NCBI GenBank assembly: GCA_958450325.1 | Contig: OY288247.1 | Location: 59,833,701 to 59,897,700 of the forward strand | Direction of reading: 5' to 3' | DNA from: Agrostemma githago | Taxonomy: Eukaryota > Streptophyta > Magnoliopsida > Caryophyllales > Caryophyllaceae | DNA: 64,000 nucleotides | In this document: positions 54,002-64,000 of the stretch, piece after piece | Layout of the letters: every line of letters starts with the position of its first letter | Position numbering within the stretch: position 1 is the first letter of the stretch | The notes under the pieces: model-generated | What the model was told of the DNA's origin: nothing | What the model saw: the letters and a program-made list of their open reading frames with translations, nothing else | Databases searched by the model: none | Position numbers and translations under genes: made by a program

Positions 54002-57000
54002 ATGAAGCTGACTGTCAAAACTCTCAAAGGCAGCCACTTTGAGATTCGTGTTCACCCTAATGACACCGTCAGCCTCTTTTCTCTCTCAATCTTTCAATTT
54101 CATTTATGTTTTTTTAGCAATTCCAACGTGTTTTTTCGTTCTAATTTTCCACTTGATTGAATCTTGTTTCTTCAGCTAATTTTGTGCATGCGACAATGCA
54201 ATTACCTTTTTTTATTTAAAGTTATGATATGATGGAATAGTTTCGTTTGATGCTTTTGATCATCATATTTCTAGCTCCGAGTAGTTAGGGACTTAGGGAT
54301 GGAGGACACTCCCAACGTACTGTATCTAAACAAGGTTAAAAGTTGTAGTACAAGTATTTTTGTGAGAGGTGTAACTTACCATGGTTTTCAAGGAGACCTA
54401 CTACAGTACTATTTTTGAGGAGCCCTTGGTGAAATAAGTGTTAATCGCGGATTTAGTGAGTTATCTTGCAGACGAAATGGTTGTCTTAGCGAAAAGCTAG
54501 CATACGTGTTTAACCAATGTGGGAAGAGAGATAGGAGTTTGAGTTACTATTCCATCGCTTTATATTAAGTACCCAGTTTACGAAAATTTGTTTTTGAGGT
54601 CCTCCTGCATATTTTCAAACACGAAAATTGAACAAAATGTAGAATAATAAATTTATTTCCGATGTTCTGGCATCTGGGCCATGTGCCAGGACACCAGATT
54701 GCAAAGAGTGGATCCACCAATGAGCAGCCACTAGGGTACAATAACCTCCGCTAAGACCACAAAACTAAATGGTATATACGCGCTAAGCCGATTATGAAGG
54801 GGCTAGTGTATGGTTTTATAGAGAAGAATAAAGAGCCATTGAGTCATTGGATCGTATGTGACCTTTACAATGTGCATGCATTCACAACTGGAAGCTAGTT
54901 TTTTTTTCTACTTTTGTTTGCGGGCGTGGACTTGAAGTTTTTATTGATTTGATTCAGAGTTGTGGCAATTCTAATAAAATGTGGGAATGTATGAATCTAG
55001 ATATTGACAATTTAGAGCATCCATGTCAATGGATAAAGTTTTTCTCCATTGGTGGGACCCATAGTCCTCCAACCCATTTCTCCATCCTATGAATTTCAAC
55101 AAAAACACACCCTTATCCATGAATCTTTATTTTTGGGTCTATTTAACACAAATTAAAGGAAAAAAAGGCCTCACTCCTACTTTATGAACCATTTTTCTCC
55201 ATTGTCTTCATGCCTAAAAATAAATTTTCACTTCTCCATCCCATTGAGAAAAACTCCATGGATAAGAGACACTATGGAGTTTTTTTTGTCTCCATTCTTT
55301 CCACGGAAAAAAAATCTCCATGAATAATAAGGGTGCTCTTAGGCGGGAAGGGGTTTCTGGTGGATGATTGGTAAGAAAACAACATAGGAGTATCATGGTG
55401 GTCAAAAGATGACATGGCAAGAGAAGAACTTTTTTTTGTCTCCCTTCTTTCCTTTAAGGTTCTTCCATTGCTATTGCTTTTATGTTGAAATGCGGTTACC
55501 TGGATATGATAAAACCGCTAAGCAGACTATGTCATTACCTTGGATGCTGTAGATACTGATGACAGTGTTGTTCGTTATGTGTGATATTTGTTTATTTGTT
55601 TATCTTTTCCTGTAATTTCTGTTGAGGAACATAACGATTATCTGATGTCTCTTTGAGCTTCCAGAGAGTTTATAACTGTGTTCCATGCTTTAGTTGGCAG
55701 GAATCCTGAATATTTGATATTTTAGCCATTTGAGTTCAGAAGTGTGATTCCATACGCTTCTTTTTCATTTTAATTAATTTACTTAACATTCAAAAAAGCT
55801 TAGAAGTCTACATTTTACTTGTGGAAGCTTTGGAATATTTGTAAAGAAGTTTTGGTTGGATATGACTTATTGTAAATGTGTTATGACCTGAAGATCATGG
55901 CGGTAAAAAAAAATATTGAAGATGTTCAAGGAAAAGACAATTATCCTTGTGGACAGCAATTATTGATTCATAATGGAAAAGTTTTGAAAGATGAAACAAC
56001 ATTGACAGACAACAAGGTCTCTGAAGATGGGTTCCTTGTGGTGATGCTCAGTAAGGTACTGCCTACCAGTCACCAGTTCAGAATTTCATTTAGCTTCTAT
56101 ATTGACTGTCAGTATTATTTGCTGTTTTCAAATGTACAAAGTTACAGAGTACCCTACTGGTTCATGACAACAACAAAAACCACAACTATTATTATAATTA
56201 GGGTACATGTTCTATTAGCTCTTGTTATGTACCTACTCCATTATTGTTATGACTTCCCCTGCATGCCTCATTTACTTGGGGACCATCTTTAAATCTTAGC
56301 TCTTTTTGCTAAGCGTAGTTTTTTTTATCAGTTATATTTTGCATCATTTTCAGAGCAAAACACTAAGTGCCGGAGGAGCTTCTAGTACTCAGGTGCCTTA
56401 TCATGTACTTTTTTTTTTCTATTAGGTTCTTTGTTTTTGTTCCTTATCAGTAAAAAGAACTTTTATCTCAATCTTATTTCAGCATGCGCCCAGCCCCACA
56501 CCCAATACTGTACCTGTTAGCAATACCGGTGGAGTCTCCTCTTCTGAAGCACAAATGTAATAATCTTTTGCAACATTATTCAGCTTTTCCTTTGCCAATA
56601 TCTTTCTACGACTCTTCTGAGTATTCCTTCACTGCAGAACCTCAAAGGATGCTACCGGCTTTAATGCTGCAGCTTCTGAGTATGTAAAAGTATCAACTAT
56701 CTTTCCAAATTTACTGAAAAATTTACCACTGTGAATACTGCTCTATTTTGTACAATTCAGAAAGCACAAGCTAAACTGCTAAAGGCTGTAGGTGTTAATG
56801 ATATTAATTAGGATACTTTTTGATGGGTTTATGTGGAGCTTGAGATACAATTGCTCAAGTCTGTATGAAATAATGTAGATTGTTCGTTGACAAGTCTAAG
56901 GTGTCTTGGTGAAGAGGGTAGGGAATCTGTTTTTTAAACACAATTGAGCTGCTACTCCTTTTTATTATGAATCTGCTGCTTAATCAGTTGGTAGTCTCCC

Positions 57001-60000
57001 TTTAAATAGGCTTCATAGAGATTTCTAGAGCTACCCTAAGAACTAGAAATACAACTCTTAATCTGGATTCCCTTGGGCACATTAAATAATGTTTTGACAG
57101 ATAGTTTGATGCCTAGAAAAATCTATGATTCAGTAGTTTCCAGAGAACATGCTAATGCATATTCAATGCTGGAAAATACAAATTATCCCTTCAAGTGTCT
57201 TTTGTTTGCGAGTGCACCTTTTCTGATGAACTGTACTTGTTGGTGGTACATTTTGTTTTTGGTTTTCTTTCCCCTTTCTGCGCCTGCTTTATTGTTTCTA
57301 TTGATGAAATTTTCTTCCTATTAATTTTTTTTCCTATTTGTTGCTAGCATAACCAAAAGAAAGGCAATAAGCTTCTGCTTCCATATTAATTCAAGACTTC
57401 AAGTTGCCAACCCTGGGTTGTAGGGTTGGCAACACATCTTCAATAAGACTTGGACAAAAAGAGGTTTACAGCCTTTGATGAATCTGCTTCATATTCGATG
57501 TCAAGTCTTTATGGTTTGGGGGTGATGCATGGTATTAAATCGTGGTTTCAGTTTCGATCACACTTTTGTCTTATCTGTTCATACTTCCTCCGTTCCATTT
57601 GATTTTTTACGTTTGCTTTTTGGGCACTATTCATAAGTGAGTAAAATCGTTACTATAACTTCTAACATGGAGTATAAGATACATGAGTAAAAGATAGTCA
57701 TGAGATCTTGTTTAAATTGTCTAATCGAGTGCGTTATAAATATCAAATTTGTATAATTTTTAGAAATATGTAACTAAAGATATGGACAAAAGAAAACGTG
57801 CATTGGCAAGTGTGAAAAAAGCAGACATAAAGAATCAAATGGAGTGGAGGGAGTATCTATCAGTTGTGGGAGGGGTTCAGGTTTTAGGTTTAAATTTCAC
57901 CCACAACTCTTAAAGTTCGATTTTCTCTGTGTGTGGGATTTATTCAAGCACTATTGTCCTCCCCTGTTTTTGGCAACGGACTGGTCCTGCAAAATGATGT
58001 GTTTCTAGTGTGTGTATATCTCAGTTTCTTTCTGTGGTATTTACGATTCCAAGTTTATTTCCTCCCCCCACTGCCCCTGCTTTTGCCTTTTCTCTTCCCT
58101 TTCTTCCTTCCGCCCCCGCTTTAATCCTGTATGTCATATTTGCAGTGTACCTTCAGAAACCTACGATCAGGCTGCTTCTAATCTAGTTGCTGGTAGTAAT
58201 ATGGAGCAGACTATACAACAACTTTTGGATATGGGAGGTGGCAGTTGGGACAGAGATACGGTTATTCGTGCTCTCAGAGCGGCTTACAACAACCCTGAGC
58301 GTGCTGTAGATTATTTGTATTCAGTATGTCTTTAAGATATAGATTTCCCCATGCTTTTGCCGATCACAAATAAGTTGGCATTTATATTTTTTGCTGTTCT
58401 GTGCGCAGGGTATTCCAGAAACAACTGTAGTTGCTGAGCCTGTGCCACTGTTTCCTGCTAATCAGGGAATTGCTGCCGCTGAAAGTGGTGTAGCTCCTGC
58501 GCAGGTTTCTGGTGCACCTAATTCTTCCCCGTTAAATATGTTTCCTCAGGTACACTTGACATGTTTAGCAACTCTGACTGTTTTTGTGCTAGCTAAGATA
58601 TCATGTCTTTTCTAAAGATGGAATTACATAGGAGCTACTGTCGGATGCTGGTGATGAAGGCTTTGGATCTCTTGATTTTCTTAGGAATAATCCCCAGGTT
58701 AGTCTTTTTCTATGTTTGCCGTCTGTCAGATGAGATACTTAGTTGAAACTGCATTTCTAATATAATAAGTAAAAAAGAATGCACAAGGCGAGTGAAGAGT
58801 TTTTAGTCTAGAGACCACTTTGAGTTCTCATATAAGAAGATTAGTTACTACTCCCTCCTTTTTTTCAATGACCCCATTTCCCACATTAGTTATTTTTATC
58901 CAGGTAGCCCCATTTTCCTATTTTGGGACTTTTTTCAGTGAAGATGACTATCATATCCTTATAATTGAATTTTTATATTTCACAAAAATATACTCGCTGT
59001 AATTTATTAGTTGGGTTCTATTAATCAATCAATTACCTCTAACCACTTCAATTAACCCACTAATTATAAGTATAATAGTATCTCAATGACTATTATTACA
59101 GTATTAAACCTAAGTGACACCTAAGTGACATCAAGTAACTAAAGTAATTATGAAATCGATTACCACTTCAAACCTAAACATCCATAACATTTCCATCGCC
59201 AGCCACCACATCTACCACCATGCCTCCTCACAACAAATGGGGGCTCACCACCATACCACAAACCAAACTGCCTCCCTCATAACTATGTGTGCAGCACCTA
59301 CTCATCACCACCACCATTGTCGCAATACCTTAGCACACTATCACTAGTTTTACACTTTTGCACCACCAGGACCACCATTCGAAACATGCCCTCACATACC
59401 TAGATCTGTGCGGAGGGGTAGTTGATGCAATGGTGGAAAGGGGACGAGATGGTGAAGGCGGATCAGAAGATATGTTGTAGGGAGGTGGGCCTGTGAGAGT
59501 GGGTCTCGCTGATGTTGGTGGAAATTGTCAATGGTAGACGACGGCGTTGGTGAATTTCGTGGATGGTGGTGTGGTGGAGGTGGATGTTATGGATGGTGGT
59601 CTCTATGGTGTTGAGTATTTTCCAAAAATGAGATGATTGGAGGGTTGAGAATAGGTGACAACCCTCAAAGACAAAGTAGAGGGCACATGGGAACTGAGGA
59701 GCGTTATGTTGGTTTTTAACCATTTTTCTTAAAATTTGTGCTATCTTCAATAGGTGCTTATTGGGAAAAAGGAGGGAGTACTACTTTGTAAGCTATTTCT
59801 AAGATAGCTACTCCCTCCTTTTTTGATAACTTCAACGACGATCTTTTTAGGAGTCTCCAACCGTCTTCTTTAGGAGGGTCCAACTGCTTGGTATTTCTAC
59901 TTTGGGCAACTTTCAGTCATCTGATATTATCACATCATCCCTTACTATTTTTCTAAGACACAAATGGGAAAGAATGCAAGACCAACAACTCCTTGTTAAG

Positions 60001-63000
60001 ACACAAATGTCTATTAGAAATCTAAATCAAACCCTAAATAATACTCGTACTACTATTAAATACAATAAATAAAAATGGCTCAGCTGCGCTTCTTTTTCTT
60101 GTGAAGTAGCGGCCATTAAATGATGTTCTTGACGCAATTTTCATGTTGTTTTGTTCAGAAAAAACCTGTGTTTCTTACACAAGGGTAAGGTTGTGTACAT
60201 CCGACCCCCCTACCCTGCAATTTGCGGGAGCCATTGAGGCACTTAGGTAATGTTGTAATACTATTAATTTATTAAATACAATTCTACCTTTCTAAAACTA
60301 GTAAGCAACCATCCATGCTTAATCTTTCTCACCTTACTATAATCCAGCCATAGCCCTACGGCGGCCACTAGCATACCTATCATAGCCACCAGCTAAACTC
60401 CCACCACCCCACCATAGCCACTAGTGGGCTAACTCATAGTCTGTAGGCATCCACCAGCAACCCTACCGTACCATTGCCACTGTCACGTCAGTCACTACGG
60501 CACGCCCTTGCTCATCATGGAATCAGTTACCCAAAACCAAAATTTCACTTTCCTCTGCAGTGCTATTTTACCATATTCTCTCTCTGACTTTCATCATTTG
60601 GTTGCCATCGTTGGTGACTACCAGGAGAATCAGGTACGAGAAACAAGATCTCTACTTCGCCATTTTAATGCATACACTCAACTTGAGATCACAAGGAGAG
60701 GATATGTCACAGGGAGACAAAAAAAGGACAAGGAGCAGATGGGGATGGGGAGTGGGAATAGTTATTGACTTGCGTTTGACAACGGGACTCCGGTTAGTGT
60801 TTGACATTAGTGGGGAAATGGAACTGGAAGGATAGTGGTTGGCATAGCCCTGGAAAAGGGGAGTCCGGTTAGTGTTTTACATGCGCGAGGAAGGGAACTG
60901 GAGGTGATGGCCATTGTGGACTGGGGATGGGTCAGGGTGGGATAGGAAGTTAATCGGCTGTCAATAATGGTGGGGTTTGGGCTAAACTGTGTAATTTCAG
61001 TTTTAGCCGCAGCGCCCCCAGCAATATGTTCCAAATGTATATGTAAGTGTTGGAATATAGGGAGTACCTTACAAAACTTTTCTATACTTCTAATAAAGAG
61101 CTAAAAGCACTTCCATATCGGGGTCTATCGGTACCTCTTATGACGAGTTTTCTGAAAACCACCGCCTTACCTCATTTCTGATTTGTAAAAGAGAATAAAA
61201 ACACCATCAATCTTACCCCGATACCTCTAGGGATTCTGCAAGTGGTGAGAAGAGAACGAAAACAGTCTTACTCTTGTGTCACCTACATAAAAAGGTTGTT
61301 TCGTGTGACCCGAAATTTGTATAGCGAGCCGTTTTGCTACAAACTTTATGACCTTCGATAAAAATATTCCCGGACTGTCATTTGCCACAAGCACACCCGC
61401 CTCTCTCCCTTGTCTAGTTAACTCCTTTTCACTAAATTTAATTTCTGTACATATTTTTTTCTCAAATTTTAAGGCATTACTTTAATTTCCAATTTATTTT
61501 GAAATATGCGTAAAACTTATGAAAATATGTCCCTATATATACTACTCTTTTTCAGAATCTAATGATATCATCTTTTTTCTTTTTCTTTTTTCACGGTACC
61601 TTTTTGGTAAATTGAAATTCAAACCACCTTGAAAAACAAAACTGAAAGCACTATAATAAATTAAAGCCGAGGTAGTAAAATTATAGACGAATAGCTAGGA
61701 CTCGGAGAGTTGAGCAATTATCCACTTGTATAAGGTGGGATAGAGTGGCATTTATGATATAGATAGTCATGAGAAAAGAGTTACTCGTATATTTTTTGAT
61801 CTATTAGCCTCTATAGAGAGAGGTGGAATAATGATCTAAATTGTGTAACGTTGGAGATATTGACACGAGAGAAGAGCAGGGAACCCACTTTGAGTGTGGG
61901 AGGTAACCAAGTATATCTTATAGCTTATTGCTCCCTTTGCAATATTTACATCAGTTCTTAAGTAGTGGTATGAGCAAAGTTCGTTGGGATGACATAGCAC
62001 TTTTGCTCTTTGATTGGATACTACTTCCTCTGATCCAATAGGTTCTTTACGTTTGCTTTTTGGGCACTATTTAATAAGTGGGGGATTGTCAATATAACTT
62101 TTAATATATATAAGATAAAATATAGTCATGTGAGATCTTGTATAAATTGTCTAATCGAGTACGTTATGAATATCAAATTTTAAAATTTTGTAAAAATATA
62201 TAACTATAAATATGGACAAAAGAATATCATTGGCAAGTGTGAAAAAGCAAACCTAAAGAATAGGGGTGTAAACGAGCCGAGTTGAGCGCGAGCCTGGGGC
62301 TACTCAGCTTGAGCTCGAAAAGCAAAATGGGAGTCTCGGCTCGAGCTCGTGCTCGTCGAGCTTCAGAAACAATGGCTCGATCTCGAGCTCGACAAATGAA
62401 AACATGGCTCGAGCTCGACTCGTGGCTCGGGAAAAGGCTCGACTTTGGGCTCGAGTTGAGCTCGACTCGTGGGCTCGAGTTGAGCTCAACTCGCATAGTA
62501 GGTTGGGCTCGAGCTTAAATGCTTAACTTATTTGGATTTTTGACTAATGAAACGAAAATTAAATGAATACATTATTGATTTATGGGTGTCTCAAGCTATT
62601 ACAAGGAAAAGAGAAATAAAAGTACAAATTGTAATGATGAAAGACAAGAATCGATGTCTTGAATATTGTAATTTGCAACATTATAGTAATAAAATAAAAT
62701 TCGTCTTAATAAGAGGCGTATATGATACCAAACATTCCAAAACTAAATTAACTACAAAAGACAAAACAATATATTGAAACTAAATAAACTAAATCGATTT
62801 TGTTTATAACTATCCCTTTTTGCATATTAAGTTTGTTAAATCCAAAACCGTAGATGTGGTATTATATTGGAATTTAGATGCTAATTTGGTTTATCTAAGG
62901 TAATATATCGACTAAAAATTATTCACCAAAAAATTTAAGGTTATATGACTAAATCATGATTTACTTTCTTGTTTTTATGATTAATAGGTATATTTGATTT

Positions 63001-63691
63001 AGGTAGAGGAAAGGTAAGTGTACCTTTAAAATAACATCGTTATTCGAGCCGAGCCAGGTCTTGCTCGGCTCGACTCGACTCATAAATGATCCGAGCTCGA
63101 GCCCGAGCCCGAGCCGAACTCACACGAGTCGAGCTTTGACCGAGACGATCTCGAGCTGCTCGCGAGCTGTCTCGGCTCATTTACACGCCTAGTAAAGAAT
63201 CAAATGAAACGGAGGGAGTAGTTAAGAAGGGTATGTGAGCGGAGGGGTAGATATGCACATGAAGAAAGAATTCCTTCCATTCTCTCTAACCTATTTGCTA
63301 ATCAAACATGGAAACCTTTGTATCCAATCCTCACTTGTCCCTCCATGAAGCAAGGCCTGAGTTATTCAGAATAAGATTTCTTTCTATTGGAAAATTTAAA
63401 ACTCTATTTAATCTGTTTCATGTTTCTGTTTTGATCTTTCAGTTTCAGGCATTGCGCACCATGGTGCAAACAAATCCACAGATACTACAGGTTTTGTTTG
63501 CTTTGGTCTTTGACAAAGATCTGTTCTATACATTTTTTTTTCTTTACATTTTGTTAAATAGAATAATACTTTGGTATGCAGCCAATGCTTCAGGAGCTTG
63601 GAAAGCAGAATCCCCAGCTTCTAAGACTAATCCAGGATCACCATGCAGAATTTCTTCAACTCCTTAATGAACCTCTTGACGGCTCTGAAGG
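54002..63691 (+). CDS. RAD23: RAD23 proteasome shuttle / nucleotide excision repair protein (RAD23A/B type), 3' incomplete
   Basis: Exons by splice signals and reading frame: 54002-54067, 55894-56055, 56354-56392, 56483-56556, 56638-56679, 58146-58323, 58409-58549, 58632-58697, 63443-63490, 63582-63691. Together they give about 308 residues. The ubiquitin-like domain is 1-76 (MKLTVKTLKGSHFEIRVHPN, GKDNYPCGQQLLIHNGKVL, GFLVVMLSK). Next come a Ser/Ala/Pro linker, UBA1 (147-187; MGGGSWDRDTVIRALRAAY) and the XPC-binding domain (246-304; GSLDFLRNNPQFQAL, NPQILQPMLQELGKQNPQ). The C-terminal UBA2 is beyond the window. RAD23 binds ubiquitinated proteins and brings them to the proteasome, and stabilises XPC in DNA repair. 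The KLTVKTLKGSHFEI start fits the RAD23A/B subgroup. Codon junctions keep frame and introns are GT-AG. Intron 8 (58698-63442) is swollen by transposons. Confidence 0.92.
55012..55341. mobile_element. Possible hAT-like MITE in RAD23 intron 1
   Basis: Ends TTAGAGCATCC and GGGTGCTCTTA are imperfect inverted repeats, and the interior is built of inverted CTCCATTG/CAATGGAG-type segments, as in many plant foldback MITEs. No clear target duplication was found. Confidence 0.45.
57584..57853. mobile_element. Stowaway-like MITE in RAD23 intron 5
   Basis: Starts CTTCCTCCGTTCCATTTGAT and ends ATCAAATGGAGTGGAGGGAG, flanked by TA on both sides (57582-57583, 57854-57855). About 270 bp without ORF. A second copy is at 62025-63218. 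Confidence 0.85.
58851..59778. mobile_element. Stowaway/mariner-type element in RAD23 intron 8
   Basis: CTCCCTCCTTTTTTTC begins it and GGGAAAAAGGAGGGAG ends it, with TA on both sides (58849-58850, 59779-59780). The 928-bp interior has no transposase. Confidence 0.75.
59811..61067. mobile_element. Probable second Stowaway-type end and associated intron sequence
   Basis: TA-CTCCCTCCTTTTTTG at 59809 repeats the terminus of the element before it. A possible partner, TATAGGGAGTA, is at about 61057, but only eight bases pair, so the two may be separate fragments. The interior has no gene. Confidence 0.3.
60178..60262 (+). mobile_element. SINE-like (AU-type) remnant
   Basis: The phrase AAGGGTAAGGTTGTGTACAT, followed by CCGACCCCCCTACCC and TTTGCGGGAGCC and ending in GGTAATGTTG, resembles the 3' half of AU-type plant SINEs. 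The tRNA-derived promoter half is not recognisable. Confidence 0.4.
62025..63218. mobile_element. Stowaway-like MITE in RAD23 intron 8, interrupted by a hAT element
   Basis: Same family as 57584-57853: shared phrases TTTACGTTTGCTTTTTGGGC and AATTGTCTAATCGAGT. TA flanks at 62023-62024 and 63219-63220. Outside the nested hAT element it is about 255 bp. Confidence 0.82.
62261..63191. mobile_element. hAT-type MITE nested in the Stowaway copy
   Basis: Begins TAGGGGTGTAAACGAGCCGA and ends CTCGGCTCATTTACACGCCTA in inverted form. The 8-bp flanks are CTAAAGAA (62253-62260) and GTAAAGAA (63192-63199), one mismatch. Both subterminal regions are packed with GCTCGAGCTCG-type palindromic words. The AT-rich core has no transposase. 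Confidence 0.82.
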
Positions 63692-64000
63692 GTGAGAAAA
63701 AAAATTATGTTTCCCACCTTCATTCCATGGTCCTAATTCTGCCCTGGCTAACAATCTGTTCTGTATATGCTTTGTATGCTTCAAATTGTCCGCTTTGGAT
63801 TGTCTACTTTTCAGATGATCACAATGGCCATTGATTTTGTTTTTCATTCATAAATATTTTTCCTTTCCAGAGCTTTTATTCTTTTCGGATGTTGTATGTC
63901 ATTCAGTTTCTCCAGTCCATTTTTCTTTGTTCCGTAGGCTTTTTTTTGATATCATGTTCCATTTTTCTTAACATTGATGCTTAATGTTAAAATAAATAAT
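63692..64000 (+). other. RAD23 intron 10 (partial)
   Basis: Starts with the GT donor at 63692 and runs to the window end without a further exon. The UBA2-encoding exon(s) should follow beyond the window. Confidence 0.7.

Noticed and set aside
53801..54160. 119-codon frame over the RAD23 start as the first exon
   Set aside because: It is RAD23 exon 1 read together with leader and intron; the ATG at 54002 and the donor at 54068 fit the conserved protein.
60508..60835. ORFs within RAD23 intron 8 as a separate gene
   Set aside because: No recognisable domain, AT-rich non-coding context between MITE ends; low likelihood of coding.
62227..62518. Overlapping ORFs on both strands in the hAT MITE
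   Set aside because: Produced by the GCTCGAGC repeat; no transposase motifs.
1..64000. tRNA or rRNA genes
   Set aside because: I found no cloverleaf-compatible or rRNA-like segment by eye; primer sites only match tRNA 3' ends in reverse complement.

Overview
The window is repeat-dense nuclear DNA of a flowering plant, probably a eudicot. The grounds are an AT-rich composition, Athila-type and Tat/Ogre-like Ty3/gypsy retrotransposons, an L1-type LINE with a C-terminal RNase H domain, CACTA, Mutator-like, PIF/Harbinger, Stowaway and hAT DNA transposons, and one host gene with plant-type introns. I cannot name the species. The only clear cellular gene is a RAD23 (RAD23A/B-type) gene at the right end (ATG at 54002, ten exons visible, 3' end beyond the window).

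Layout from left to right. 1-4201 is the end of an LTR, probably of a chromovirus-like element, carrying a 1.1-kb Mutator-type element (1761-2886, 9-bp target duplication). 4202-18387 is a CACTA transposon on the minus strand: a broken TNP2-type transposase at the left, a huge GTA microsatellite in the middle, and a GC-rich leader, alternating subterminal repeats and the terminus ending AGTAGTG at the right. Inside it sits a PIF/Harbinger-like MITE (5388-15053), split by a young gag-less LTR element 'A' (5805-14878). A CACTA-type MITE (15578-15956) sits in the microsatellite. 18388-40909 is the 3' part of Athila-like element 'D' (plus strand), interrupted by a nearly complete Athila element 'C' on the minus strand (20706-39454, TSD GTTAT). 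C's gag is split by a truncated element 'B' (31104-36168), which belongs to the same family as A but keeps a gag ORF. 40910-~52700 is a Mutator-like element 'E': a decayed transposase C-terminus (plus) faces a decayed plant-mobile-domain (PMD) gene (minus). A full-length LINE (43671-51088) is inserted between the PMD gene and the likely PMD promoter. 52730 onward is the RAD23 promoter and gene, whose introns hold Stowaway, hAT and SINE-like insertions.

Reading the nests gives an order of events. E was interrupted by D. D was interrupted by C and joined to the CACTA. C was interrupted by B. The CACTA was interrupted by the MITE, and the MITE by A. The LINE inserted into E independently. Apart from RAD23, nearly everything is selfish DNA. 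The LINE has an intact 1414-codon ORF2. C has an almost intact gag-pol apart from a few point lesions and the B insertion.

The most unusual signals are three. First, a covarying stem-loop with an AGGA loop precedes each of four G-rich polypurine tracts in the two Athila-type elements. Second, clusters of 20-bp palindromes occur both in C's LTR promoter and between pol and its third ORF. Third, the Mutator element has a PMD gene in the tail-to-tail position that mudrB holds in maize MuDR.
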